Source: a virus. From it: DNA of 64,000 nt. The notes beneath the pieces are model-generated. The model saw nothing but the letters and a program-made list of their open reading frames with translations, was not told where the DNA came from and searched no databases. Location of the stretch: the IMG/VR virus record IMGVR_UViG_3300047157_000068, positions 51,837 through 115,836 of that record, one strand, 5' to 3'. The position numbers were made by a program, and so were the translations under genes. Positions 21,365 to 30,012 of this stretch are shown here, one piece after another. Numbering within the stretch: the stretch's first letter is position 1; the number at the start of each line of letters is the position of its first letter.

Positions 21365-22342
21365 ATGTTTAACACAAAAAACATTGTAGGAGAAGGACAG
21401 GATGTACCAAGTACTTGGGTATTTCAATACTATTTAGATCTTCCTGAAAAGCTTACCGGCCAAGACATTAAGATTAAATCAATTTTTAATCCTAATGAAA
21501 GGACACCAAGTTTTTGCATATATGTAGATAAATCCATTATGCAGTATAAGTTTAAAGACTTTTCAACAGGTAGAAGTGGTAATAAAATAGACCTAGTCAA
21601 ATTGATGTTTGAGTTACAGTATCATGATGCTATGACTAAGATGACATCAGATTATAACAAGTATGTTAGGTCATCAGAATATGTACAACAAAAATTTACT
21701 CCTCAATCAAGATGGAAAATTGACTTTATTAAAGAAAGACAATGGACCACTGAGGATAGAAAGTTTTGGTTATCTTTTAGAATAGGTAAAACTATGCTTG
21801 AAGAGTACAACGTCAGACCAATTGATTATTATAATTTAATTAAAGATGATTCAGGTGAAATAAGAAAGCTAACTATAGGTAGTAAATGGTGTTATGGTTA
21901 CTTTGATAAGAATGGTGAAGTTTATAAAATGTATCAACCTTTTAGTAAGAAATACAAATTTTATAAAGCAAAGCCATATTTACAAGGTAAAGATCAGTTA
22001 ACATACAAGCAGCCTTACTTAGTTATTTGTTCATCACTTAAAGATTCAATGTGCTTAAAAAGCATGGGTTATAACATAGATGTTCTTAGCCCTGATTCAG
22101 AAAATACTATGATTAAACCTCATATTATAGAGCACCTAAAGAAGAAGTATAAAAAAGTAATCACTCTATTTGATAATGATGATGCAGGTAGGCATGCTGT
22201 GGAAGTATATTTAAAAGAATATAAAATCCACGGTTTTGTGCCAACTATATGTAAAGACATATCAGACGCTATGAAAGAGCATGGGTTTGATAAAGTGCAT
22301 AGTATGCTAAAACCATTATTAAAAGAGACCTTAAATAAATAA
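21365..22342 (+). CDS. DnaG-like toprim primase
   Basis: 325 residues with the start at 21365 (MFNTKNIVGEGQDV); the ATG at 21329 lies in the terminator stem. The N-terminal part, SIFNPNERTPSFCIYVDKSI through YKFKDFSTGRSGNKIDLVKL, follows the CHC2 zinc-domain fold of phage primases but lacks the zinc cysteines. The C-terminal toprim domain has VICSSLKDSMCLKSMG, in which the usual catalytic Glu appears as Ser, and ITLFDNDDAGRHA, with the DxD metal motif intact. It synthesises RNA primers with the DnaB-type helicase. The RusA-like gene follows after 3 bases. Confidence 0.8.
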   Translation: MFNTKNIVGEGQDVPSTWVFQYYLDLPEKLTGQDIKIKSIFNPNERTPSFCIYVDKSIMQYKFKDFSTGRSGNKIDLVKLMFELQYHDAMTKMTSDYNKYVRSSEYVQQKFTPQSRWKIDFIKERQWTTEDRKFWLSFRIGKTMLEEYNVRPIDYYNLIKDDSGEIRKLTIGSKWCYGYFDKNGEVYKMYQPFSKKYKFYKAKPYLQGKDQLTYKQPYLVICSSLKDSMCLKSMGYNIDVLSPDSENTMIKPHIIEHLKKKYKKVITLFDNDDAGRHAVEVYLKEYKIHGFVPTICKDISDAMKEHGFDKVHSMLKPLLKETLNK

Positions 22343-22345
22343 TAT

Positions 22346-22714
22346 ATGAAATGGTTTATACCGGGAAACGTACCTTCTAGTAAAAATGGAAGAAGATGGA
22401 CGGGTAAATACTTTATTGCTAGCAAAGCTGTTATGAATTACAGAAAAGCTACTAAAGATATTTATCTTAAATATACTGAAGAGTTTAAGAAAGAACTCAA
22501 GAAGCATGAGCTTCCAGTTAAGATATCTTTTGAATTTATTAGAGGCAGCCGCCATAAGTTTGATTATATAAATCCTGCACAAACAGTGCAAGATGATATG
22601 GTTAAATATGGTTGGATAGAAGATGATAATGCAGAGTTTATATTGCCTGCATTTGAGCAATACACTTATGATAAGAAGAATCCAGGCGTATGGATAGAAA
22701 TAATTACAAAGTAA
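22346..22714 (+). CDS. RusA-type Holliday junction resolvase
   Basis: 122 residues, the usual RusA length. Start motif WFIPGNVPSSKNGRRW. The catalytic acidic cluster HKFDYINPAQTVQDDMVKYG then WIEDDNAEF corresponds to the conserved Asp residues of RusA (D in FDYINP, D in QDDM, DD at the end). It resolves four-way junctions made during replication or recombination, probably before packaging. It overlaps the next gene by 25 bases. Confidence 0.82.
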   Translation: MKWFIPGNVPSSKNGRRWTGKYFIASKAVMNYRKATKDIYLKYTEEFKKELKKHELPVKISFEFIRGSRHKFDYINPAQTVQDDMVKYGWIEDDNAEFILPAFEQYTYDKKNPGVWIEIITK

Positions 22715-22992
22715 TTACATTAGATGAGTTTTTTAAATTAAAAGAAATGTTTCAAGGTTTACCTGATGATCAGGAGATGGCTTGGGAGATTTACAAGAAT
22801 AATTATAAAGATGATGCTATTGATTTACTTATGCATAAAGCATTAGTTTTTAAGCATAGAAAGAAGTTTGCTGATGCGGTTCAGTTTATTGATGAACCTG
22901 TAATTGGTAAGCAAGCTTTATATTACTATATAGAATTCCATAAAGCGGATGCTATTTATAAAGAAATATTAGATAAAATTATGAATCAATGA
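22690..22992 (+). CDS. Hypothetical helical protein, 100 residues
   Basis: Not recognised. All-helical and acidic/basic mixed (LDEFFKLKEMFQGLPDDQEM, KALVFKHRKKFADAVQFIDE). It overlaps RusA by 25 bases and the VWA gene by 4, so it is part of the same operon. No motif. Confidence 0.5.
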   Translation: MDRNNYKVITLDEFFKLKEMFQGLPDDQEMAWEIYKNNYKDDAIDLLMHKALVFKHRKKFADAVQFIDEPVIGKQALYYYIEFHKADAIYKEILDKIMNQ

Positions 22993-24152
22993 TAAACATA
23001 CAAGATCAGGTTGCAAGAACAACCAAAAGTTTAATATTTACAGAGCCCTTTTACGGGCTCTTTTTAATTGGTATCAATAAACAATATAGTGAGCGTATTC
23101 CTACAGCAGGAGTAAGTAAGCAAGGTATTGGTATACAATTGACAATAAACCCAGAGTTTTATAATGGACTTAGTGAAGATCACAGATTTGGATTAATTAA
23201 ACATGAGCTTTTGCATATTGCATTTGGACATCTTTTATTAAGAGATCTATATTCTAATCATAAGTTATTTAATATAGCTGCAGATTTAGAGATCAACCAG
23301 TACATACTGGAAAGTAAATTACCTGAAGGTGGTTTATTACTCTCAAGTTTTCCTGAATTAAATCTTCCTACAAAAGCAGGTACAAAAGAATATTACAGAC
23401 TTTTGGAAGAAGCACAACAGGATGGAACTTGTCCTTCATTAGATAATCTAATGGATCAGATGGATGGTAATTCACCATACTGTCATAGTACATGGGAAGA
23501 GTTTGATGCATTACCTGAAGCAGATAAAAAGTTAGTTCAAAAACAAATTGAACATCAGCTTAAAGAATCTGCTGAACAAACAGAAAAGAAACAGGGTACT
23601 GTCCCTGGTGAACTTGCTGATTTGATTCATAGGTTAACACACATTGAACCGCCCAAGTTTGATTGGAAAGGATATCTAAGAAGATTTGTAGGTAACTCTA
23701 GTATAGTATATACTAAAAAGCTGAGACGTAAATACAATAAACGTTATTCAGCTAATCCAGGACTTAAGATTAAATTCAAGAATCATATTCTTGTTGGTGT
23801 TGACACAAGTGGATCTGTAAATAATGATGAGCTTAAAGAGTTCTTTAGTGAACTTGCACATATGTATAAGACAGGTCATAAAATTACAGTAGCACAATGT
23901 GACACCCGCTTGAATAGCGTGAAAGAGTTTAATCCAAAAAAAGATTGGGAAATACATGGTCGTGGTGGGACAAGCTTCCAACCAGTAGTAGATCATTTTA
24001 ATGAAAACAAAGGGCAGTATACAGCTCTAATATATTTAACAGATGGTGAGGCTTATTCTCCAGAAAACTGTCCAAACAACACCTTATGGGTATTGAGCAG
24101 TATTTCTGATATGAATAATGAACTACCAGGACAAGTAATTAAATTAAATTAA
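22989..24152 (+). CDS. VWA-like metallopeptidase-like protein (DUF2201 family)
   Basis: 387 residues. N-terminal half: a conserved lead (SLIFTEPFYGLFL), NPEFYNGLSED and an HExxH zinc motif HELLHIAFGH at residues 72-81. C-terminal half: a von Willebrand A-like domain with MIDAS sequence VGVDTSGSVNNDE (Asp about 272) and IYLTDGEAYSP. This is the two-domain DUF2201 arrangement that pairs genetically with MoxR-type AAA ATPases, as here (next gene, 7 bases on). Together they probably act as a chaperone or metal-insertion machine on a phage or host complex; the client is unknown. A terminator-like hairpin lies inside the 5' coding part. Confidence 0.78.
   Translation: MINIQDQVARTTKSLIFTEPFYGLFLIGINKQYSERIPTAGVSKQGIGIQLTINPEFYNGLSEDHRFGLIKHELLHIAFGHLLLRDLYSNHKLFNIAADLEINQYILESKLPEGGLLLSSFPELNLPTKAGTKEYYRLLEEAQQDGTCPSLDNLMDQMDGNSPYCHSTWEEFDALPEADKKLVQKQIEHQLKESAEQTEKKQGTVPGELADLIHRLTHIEPPKFDWKGYLRRFVGNSSIVYTKKLRRKYNKRYSANPGLKIKFKNHILVGVDTSGSVNNDELKEFFSELAHMYKTGHKITVAQCDTRLNSVKEFNPKKDWEIHGRGGTSFQPVVDHFNENKGQYTALIYLTDGEAYSPENCPNNTLWVLSSISDMNNELPGQVIKLN
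23042..23065 (+). terminator. Terminator-like hairpin inside the VWA-like gene
   Basis: AGAGCCC (23042-23048) pairs perfectly with GGGCTCT (23055-23061), followed by TTTTT. It encodes the conserved E-P-F-Y-G-L-F. It would terminate transcription ~70 bases into the gene unless translation or an antiterminator prevents it. Confidence 0.5.
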
Positions 24153-24159
24153 TAGAAAA

Positions 24160-25428
24160 ATGGCACAAGTAAATTTAAATGTAACAGAGTTAAAAGGATT
24201 TGTAAATCACATAATTACTAATAACAGATATTTGCAAGAAGCAGGTAAGAATTCTGTATCTGTAGAAGTTGTAGGTGAATCAGGTATTGGTAAGACTTCT
24301 ACTATAGTAGAGCTTGCTCAAGATAATAACCTAAAGTTTGTAAAGCTTAATTTAGCTCAGATAGAAGAACTAGGTGACTTAGTTGGTTTCCCTGTACGTC
24401 AATTTCAGATGTATAAAGAAAAGCAAGTACCTGCAAAGAAGATTGATGACATATCTTATACAGCAGCACAAAGAGCTGCAGCATCATCAGATTTAGCTAA
24501 TCTGAAAACTACTACCAAGAAAGTTGGTATGTGGGTTGATGAACTTGCCGTACAAGAGTATCTAAAAAATGGATACAAAATGACTGGTAAGAACAGAATG
24601 TCTTATTGTGCTCCTGAATGGATTGCAGATGCAAAGGCCGGTGGTATCTTATTACTAGATGACTGGAACCGTGCTGACACAAGATTTATTCAGGCAGTTA
24701 TGGAATTGATTGATAGACAATCTTATATTTCATGGACATTACCAAAAGACTGGCACATAATTTTGACAGCAAATCCAGACAACGGAGATTATATGGTTAA
24801 CAGTGTAGATAGTGCACAGAAGACTAGATATGTAACCGCTAACTTGAAGTTTGATGTTAATGTATGGGCACAATGGGCTGAGGGTGCAGGAATTGATACT
24901 AGATGTATTAACTTCCTGTTGCTCCATCCAGAGTTAGTAACACAAGAAACTAATGCAAGATCAATTACTACATTCTTTAATGCAATATCAAGCTTTGATT
25001 CTTTTGAGGATAACCTCAGCATGATTCAGATGATTGGTGAGGGTAGTGTTGGTGATGCTTTTGCTTCTATGTTTACAACCTTTATTAATAATAAGCTTGA
25101 TAAGCTTGTAACACCTAAAGATTTGTTAACTCATGAAAATGAATCATACATCTTGGGTGAGCTTAGAAGTTGTATTGGTAAAGATGATACGTACCGTGCA
25201 GATATTGCATCTACTCTGGCTACAAGGCTGGGTAACTTCTCAGTTGTTCATTCTAAAGAGAATACAATAACTCAGAAGTTGACTGATAGATTAATAGCAC
25301 TATGTACTAAAGATTATTTTACTAATGATCTTAAGTATTTGATTGTGCGTACAATCTTTAATGGTAATAAAAAGAAGTTTAACAAATTGATGATGGTTCC
25401 TGAAATCATCCAAATGACAATGAAATAA
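24160..25428 (+). CDS. MoxR-type AAA+ ATPase
   Basis: 422 residues. Walker A VVGESGIGKTS at 38-48, Walker B GGILLLDDWNRAD with the acidic pair near 167-168, sensor 1 ILTANPDNGDY (the MoxR A-N-P motif), then an arginine-finger region around SAQKTRYV. MoxR ATPases act with VWA-domain partners to mature enzyme complexes. The partner is encoded immediately upstream. The C-terminal ~200 residues are helical. The two paralogous proteins encoded downstream may be adaptors or substrates. Confidence 0.82.
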   Translation: MAQVNLNVTELKGFVNHIITNNRYLQEAGKNSVSVEVVGESGIGKTSTIVELAQDNNLKFVKLNLAQIEELGDLVGFPVRQFQMYKEKQVPAKKIDDISYTAAQRAAASSDLANLKTTTKKVGMWVDELAVQEYLKNGYKMTGKNRMSYCAPEWIADAKAGGILLLDDWNRADTRFIQAVMELIDRQSYISWTLPKDWHIILTANPDNGDYMVNSVDSAQKTRYVTANLKFDVNVWAQWAEGAGIDTRCINFLLLHPELVTQETNARSITTFFNAISSFDSFEDNLSMIQMIGEGSVGDAFASMFTTFINNKLDKLVTPKDLLTHENESYILGELRSCIGKDDTYRADIASTLATRLGNFSVVHSKENTITQKLTDRLIALCTKDYFTNDLKYLIVRTIFNGNKKKFNKLMMVPEIIQMTMK

Positions 25429-25429
25429 A

Positions 25430-26464
25430 ATGGCAAATAAATCAGTATATCAAAATTTTGATACTGATGCTTTAAAGCACTTTGGACTAGAAGCTGACCC
25501 TGTATATGGGTTGGTTTCTAGTACTGGTGTTAATAAAGTATTATGTACTCAAGACCAAACAACATATGAAAAAATAAACACTATACTAACGGTCCCTACA
25601 GAGGATGACCAAACTTTTAGAACCAAAAAGAAAGCTTTCATACTACCAAAGTGTAATGTATCACAGGATAGATTGAAGGCTGCTCTTAAAGAGCATGGTA
25701 TAACTGTAACAAATGATTATGAAATAGCAGATCTAATTATAGGTCATGATGAAATATCAACTTATAAATTAACTAATGCTGAGAATATTCCTTCTACAGT
25801 AATGATGAATAAGTTATGGAATTATGAGACTACAAAAGGAGATGTGAATGGACATGGTATTATTAAAAAAATAGGTGATTCAGGTTTGGAATGTATTATT
25901 ACACCAAAGATCACAGATAAAGTAAGATACTATGATATAGATATAGAAGATAGTTTGTATGATAGCTGGATGTTAACTGGTATGGCTATAAACTTGGCTC
26001 ATATAATTGATACTACAGATGTTAGTGTTATTGATCCTGAGACAGTCCTTCATGCGTCTGCTACTAAAATGACTCTTGATGAACAGCTTCTTAGTGATCT
26101 TAAAACTCAGTTAAATTCATATTCTGATGATAAATCTTTAGCTCTTAAAATTATACCAACTATAGATTATAAGAAAAACTATCATTTATTATGGCAGTTT
26201 GCACAAGACTGTAGTAGTATAACATATGCAGATAATAGAGATAAAGATTTGCAGTATTGGTTAGAGGCATCAAACTTTAATGATTTTAATCGTAAGAGTG
26301 CACAAGACATGATATTATGGTTAGAGCAAGAAGAGAAACTTGATAAAGTAACATTCAGATATCTTGAGCCTATAGTAAGAAGAGAAATAAGCATTCACAA
26401 CAGAGATCTTTATACATTTAAAGTAGCTGTTAAAAAAGAATATCAAAAATATTTAAAGAAATGA
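25430..26464 (+). CDS. MoxR-cassette protein A (paralogue of protein B)
   Basis: 344 residues, not a named family to me. It shares with the next gene a segment KKKAFILPKCNVSQDRLKAA, LKEHGITVTNDYEIADLIIG (protein B: KKIYRYPKLDLPRQKVDLLK, ERFNCKVIRDINKADVGIVS), and later DDKSLALKI (DNRSLALEM). The G-hydrophobic...ADLIIG pattern weakly recalls a BRCT or Rossmann-like fold. The rest is helical. It starts one base after the MoxR stop. Probably a working part of the MoxR/VWA system. Confidence 0.6.
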   Translation: MANKSVYQNFDTDALKHFGLEADPVYGLVSSTGVNKVLCTQDQTTYEKINTILTVPTEDDQTFRTKKKAFILPKCNVSQDRLKAALKEHGITVTNDYEIADLIIGHDEISTYKLTNAENIPSTVMMNKLWNYETTKGDVNGHGIIKKIGDSGLECIITPKITDKVRYYDIDIEDSLYDSWMLTGMAINLAHIIDTTDVSVIDPETVLHASATKMTLDEQLLSDLKTQLNSYSDDKSLALKIIPTIDYKKNYHLLWQFAQDCSSITYADNRDKDLQYWLEASNFNDFNRKSAQDMILWLEQEEKLDKVTFRYLEPIVRREISIHNRDLYTFKVAVKKEYQKYLKK

Positions 26465-27609
26465 GAAAAAGAGTAAAATTAGAAATTAATTGTACAAATG
26501 ATACAATAGATACCAATGGAAGATTGAAAGGGGATGCATTCAAATGGAATTTCCTAGATGGTATGCACATGTATAATAGTAATTCATGGGAAGTTAGACC
26601 TGAAGATATGGTTAAGCTTGGTGTACCAAATCTTGCAGATACTGTTGACTTACAAGATAAAAAAATCTATAGGTATCCAAAATTGGATTTACCTAGACAG
26701 AAAGTAGATCTTTTGAAAGAAAGGTTTAACTGTAAAGTTATTAGAGATATAAATAAAGCTGACGTAGGGATTGTTTCTATGAAGTTTTTTGATAAACTTA
26801 TTCAAAGAGAATGGGGAACCTCTGTCTCTTATGTAGAAATGTATAGAGTTTTAGCAGAACTTAAAAATTCAGATTTATTATCTGACTCTGCATTGGCTAT
26901 ACTAAGAGATTTTATGTCTCAAACAGATACTACATATAGAGTTAGTTATAAATACAACAAAAACTGGGGTACTCAAGATGCTGCTGTAACAAAAATGTAT
27001 GAGTTTATAGAACAAATAACTCAGGCAAATAGATCAAAATATGATGATGGTCATGATTGGATATTACCAAAAGAGAACTACGCTGTGTATGATAGTATTA
27101 TAAACTCTAAGGTTACTCTTATTGTAGACACTAGTGTGTGTGCTATAATAGATGAGGATCTTGCTGTTTTAGAAAGTGAAAAGTTTGATGAGGTAGAGAA
27201 AATGGTTACTAGTAGTGATATAGATAATAGATCATTAGCCTTAGAGATGTTGGCTAACTCCAATATTGAAAAATCATTTGATGTAGTATCTGGTATTTAT
27301 TTTTGGCACTATGATTGGCTTAAAGCTACTACAAACTGGAATACAGTTAACGTTAAAGCTTTTAGAAAAAGAATGAAAGCTTATGAAGGAAATCATAATA
27401 CTCAAGCTATTTACTCTTTCAATAAGTATCTAAATCTTTTGGCTGCTGACAGAAAATTAACTAAATTTGCTGTGGATAGTACAAGAGAAAAGCTTCATAC
27501 AACATTTCTAGCTAGTTTAGTAGGACCAAGTGCAAATGTATTTAAGGTTGACTTAGATTCTTTGTACATTAATGAAGAATTAACTAATAAAATTATTTCA
27601 GATGAATAG
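26461..27609 (+). CDS. MoxR-cassette protein B (paralogue of protein A)
   Basis: 382 residues, homologous to the preceding protein in the middle (see protein A) and in the D-(N/K)-x-SLAL region, with a different N-terminus (RKRVKLEINCTNDTIDTNGR) and C-terminus. Overlapping ATGA junctions join it to both neighbours. The tandem pair suggests duplication and specialisation, for example a heterodimeric adaptor. No enzyme motif is evident. Confidence 0.6.
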   Translation: MRKRVKLEINCTNDTIDTNGRLKGDAFKWNFLDGMHMYNSNSWEVRPEDMVKLGVPNLADTVDLQDKKIYRYPKLDLPRQKVDLLKERFNCKVIRDINKADVGIVSMKFFDKLIQREWGTSVSYVEMYRVLAELKNSDLLSDSALAILRDFMSQTDTTYRVSYKYNKNWGTQDAAVTKMYEFIEQITQANRSKYDDGHDWILPKENYAVYDSIINSKVTLIVDTSVCAIIDEDLAVLESEKFDEVEKMVTSSDIDNRSLALEMLANSNIEKSFDVVSGIYFWHYDWLKATTNWNTVNVKAFRKRMKAYEGNHNTQAIYSFNKYLNLLAADRKLTKFAVDSTREKLHTTFLASLVGPSANVFKVDLDSLYINEELTNKIISDE

Positions 27610-28591
27610 AAACATGGAAAGGGAAGAAGACTTTTATGCAAATAAAGATTTTGCATTTAGTTATTCTTCTCTTAACAAAATTTTATTTTCACCATCCTTG
27701 TTTTACAAGGACTATATTCTTAAACAACGTGAGGTTAAGACAGATAAACATTTAGTAGAAGGTAAACTTGTACATTGTTTAGTGTTTGAACCTGAGAACT
27801 TAAACAAAAAGTTTAACATTGTACCCGGTAAAGCACCATCAGATAGTGTTAGAAAGGTCCTAAAAAACATGTCTTTATATACTGATGCAAAATTGTTATT
27901 TGATGTTCCATCTGAAATAGTATTGGATTCACTCAAAGAAATGAATTTATATCAATCTCTTAAAACAGATGAACAACGTATTGTAAAGATCATAAAAAAA
28001 GAGTTTGAACCTTATTGGGAATTCTTATCTAATACTAATGTAGATGTCATTAATGAAGAGACATTATTAGATTGTACTGCTAAAGCTGAAGTTATAAAAG
28101 CTAATGAAGAGGTTATGAGTTTATTTAAAAATGAACAGACTGACTTTGATTTAGATCCAATAACTACATATGCAGAACAATATCTTGTTTCTGATCTAGA
28201 TGGCTATCCATTTAAATTACATGGATATGTAGATTACTATACTGTTGACTCTGAGTCAAAGACAGTAACAATATGTGATCTTAAAACATCTGGTAAAACT
28301 GTTGATGCATTTGCAGAAAGCGTAGACTTTTATAATTACTGGTTACAAGCTGCTATTTATTCTAAAATGGTTTATGATTCTCTTGGAGATGATAGAGATG
28401 ATTACACTATAGAATTTAAATTTATTGTGATTGATAAGTATAATCAAGTATATGTTTTTGATGTATCTCAAGAATCTATGGGCAATTGGGCTCAGGGTCT
28501 TGGTGGTGTATTAAAGACTGCAGGATATCACTACAATGAGAGAAACTATTCATTACCTTATGAATTATTAGTGAAAAAGGTTAAATTGTAG
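27602..28591 (+). CDS. PD-(D/E)XK exonuclease (RecB/DUF3799-like)
   Basis: 329 residues. FSYSSLNKILFSPSLFYKDY and HLVEGKLVHCLVFEPENL are the usual family lead (S-x-S-x-L...G-x-x-x-H). The catalytic core is LHGYVDYYT (Asp about 211), VTICDLKTSG (D226, K228), and WLQAAIYSKM (Gln helix). This is the arrangement of phage RecB-type 5'-3' exonucleases that make single-stranded ends for an annealing protein, which fits the Sak4-like gene. A start a few codons later (MEREEDF) is possible. It overlaps protein B by 8 bases. Confidence 0.8.
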   Translation: MNRNMEREEDFYANKDFAFSYSSLNKILFSPSLFYKDYILKQREVKTDKHLVEGKLVHCLVFEPENLNKKFNIVPGKAPSDSVRKVLKNMSLYTDAKLLFDVPSEIVLDSLKEMNLYQSLKTDEQRIVKIIKKEFEPYWEFLSNTNVDVINEETLLDCTAKAEVIKANEEVMSLFKNEQTDFDLDPITTYAEQYLVSDLDGYPFKLHGYVDYYTVDSESKTVTICDLKTSGKTVDAFAESVDFYNYWLQAAIYSKMVYDSLGDDRDDYTIEFKFIVIDKYNQVYVFDVSQESMGNWAQGLGGVLKTAGYHYNERNYSLPYELLVKKVKL

Positions 28592-28592
28592 T

Positions 28593-29171
28593 ATGGGCGT
28601 ATATTTAGAATATTTTCAAAAAAGCAAAGTATTTCTTTATCCTTTACTACAAATAAAGAAAGGCATAACCCATGTACCAATACAAACGTATGTTGCATGG
28701 GATAATGTCTATTCTGTTAATGATCATAAATTCTTTTGTGAATATAAAACTAAAAAGACAAAAGTCTTTAATAAATTTGCAGCAGATAACTTGATAAATA
28801 ACCCACTTTTTGAAGAGGCTATTGAATTAAATGAAAATACACAGTTGTATATATATGATTTTTCTAGCTTTAAAACTGATATAAAAAGATTTATCAATGG
28901 TAAATACTCACAATATAGTTTAGATAGCAAAATCAAAATAATAGATTTCTTTGGAGGACAAGATAAAATAGGAAGTTATGTTGAAGGCTTCTTAACTCCG
29001 GATAGTGTACATGATAAATATGCAGAAACTTTAGGTGTTAGTATTAAATCTATAGAAGATGTATATGAAGTATGTACACCACCAGATCTTGAAAAAGAAA
29101 CATTAATTGATAATAATCACGTTATTAGCCAATTATTAAAAAATAGTTCCATATCTTTGACAAACAAATAA
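28593..29171 (+). CDS. Hypothetical protein, 192 residues
   Basis: Not recognised. Aromatic and Lys-rich, alpha/beta (KSKVFLYPLLQIKKGITHVP; ENTQLYIYDFSSFKTDIKRF). The start is one base after the exonuclease stop. No motif or signal. Its 3' end carries the promoter element for the next gene. Confidence 0.55.
   Translation: MGVYLEYFQKSKVFLYPLLQIKKGITHVPIQTYVAWDNVYSVNDHKFFCEYKTKKTKVFNKFAADNLINNPLFEEAIELNENTQLYIYDFSSFKTDIKRFINGKYSQYSLDSKIKIIDFFGGQDKIGSYVEGFLTPDSVHDKYAETLGVSIKSIEDVYEVCTPPDLEKETLIDNNHVISQLLKNSSISLTNK
29152..29159 (+). promoter_or_regulatory. TATCTTTG promoter element
   Basis: TATCTTTGACAAAC at the very end of the preceding gene, 20 bases before the ATG at 29180, matching the -7 box seen at 11521. 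The -33 box is not obvious. Confidence 0.45.
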
Positions 29172-29179
29172 TATATATT

Positions 29180-29599
29180 ATGGCAAACCAAATAGGACAA
29201 AATATGATGTTAGTAAATTCTACTTTTAGAAATGCTAAATCATTTACATTAATTCCAGTGAGTTTAGACTCACCATACACAGAAGCTATGTTTGACCCTG
29301 CGTCAGGCATTTTAGCAGTCATCAGTAAAGTGATGAAACAATCTTACCACATGGTTCCTAAGTTAGATGATGATGGTCAACCTATGAGACTTAAAGCACC
29401 TAACAAGCAAACAGGTAAAACACATAAAGAAGAAAGAAGGTTAGTAGATACATTTTCTGAGTTTTATCTTAGTGATAGAGCTGATATAGAAACATTTATT
29501 CATATGTTTGCAATTAATGCAGATAACTTTAATATAGAAGAATTCTTTGTAGATTTACAAAAAACTGAGCCTTCTAAAATTATTCTTCCAGGTCAATAG
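29180..29599 (+). CDS. Hypothetical protein, 139 residues
   Basis: Not recognised. A beta-rich front (FRNAKSFTLIPVSLDSPYTE) with a Lys-rich middle (KQTGKTHKEERRL) and an acidic back. It appears to be a single-gene transcript: a promoter element 20 bases upstream and a terminator 35 bases downstream. A stand-alone, separately transcribed gene suggests high or early expression. Confidence 0.55.
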   Translation: MANQIGQNMMLVNSTFRNAKSFTLIPVSLDSPYTEAMFDPASGILAVISKVMKQSYHMVPKLDDDGQPMRLKAPNKQTGKTHKEERRLVDTFSEFYLSDRADIETFIHMFAINADNFNIEEFFVDLQKTEPSKIILPGQ

Positions 29600-29633
29600 G
29601 TTTCCCATACTATCCACCTATAACTTGGTACAG

Positions 29634-29661
29634 AAAAACCTCATTGATTTGGGGTTTTTTT
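29634..29661 (+). terminator. Intrinsic terminator
   Basis: AAAAACCTC (29634-29642) pairs with GGGGTTTTT (29651-29659) through nine pairs including one G-U, running into a T7 tract. It closes the 29180 gene. Confidence 0.8.
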
Positions 29662-29679
29662 GGCTCTAATAATTTTTAT

Positions 29680-30012
29680 ATGTCTAAATTAACAGAAGAA
29701 GAAATAATGGATGTCAACATCCTATTTGCTATGACCAAGTGTATGGGTGAACTTGCACACGGGTTACAGTATATACACACTCAACAAGTCAAACAAAAGA
29801 TCAAACATGTGATAAAAACAGTTGACTTATATGAAAAAGAGATAAATAAGAAGTTAGAACGTGATGGATCACCAGAAGCCGTAGAAAATATCTATGATAG
29901 TATTATGGATTTAATACTAGAAGCAAAAGTAGTAGCACTTAAAAATTATAAAGATGGAAACACTAATTCAAATGAGAGAGAGAGTAATGACTCTAGCTCT
30001 CAAAAAACATAA
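29680..30012 (+). CDS. Hypothetical helical protein, 110 residues
   Basis: Start at 29680 (MSKLTEEEIMDVNILFAMTK); the ATG at 29644 lies in the terminator. Helical, with a Lys/Glu coiled-coil-like middle (QKIKHVIKTVDLYEKEINKK) and a Ser/Asn/Glu tail. Its last 20 codons overlap the small HTH gene in another frame. Not recognised. Confidence 0.55.
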   Translation: MSKLTEEEIMDVNILFAMTKCMGELAHGLQYIHTQQVKQKIKHVIKTVDLYEKEINKKLERDGSPEAVENIYDSIMDLILEAKVVALKNYKDGNTNSNERESNDSSSQKT

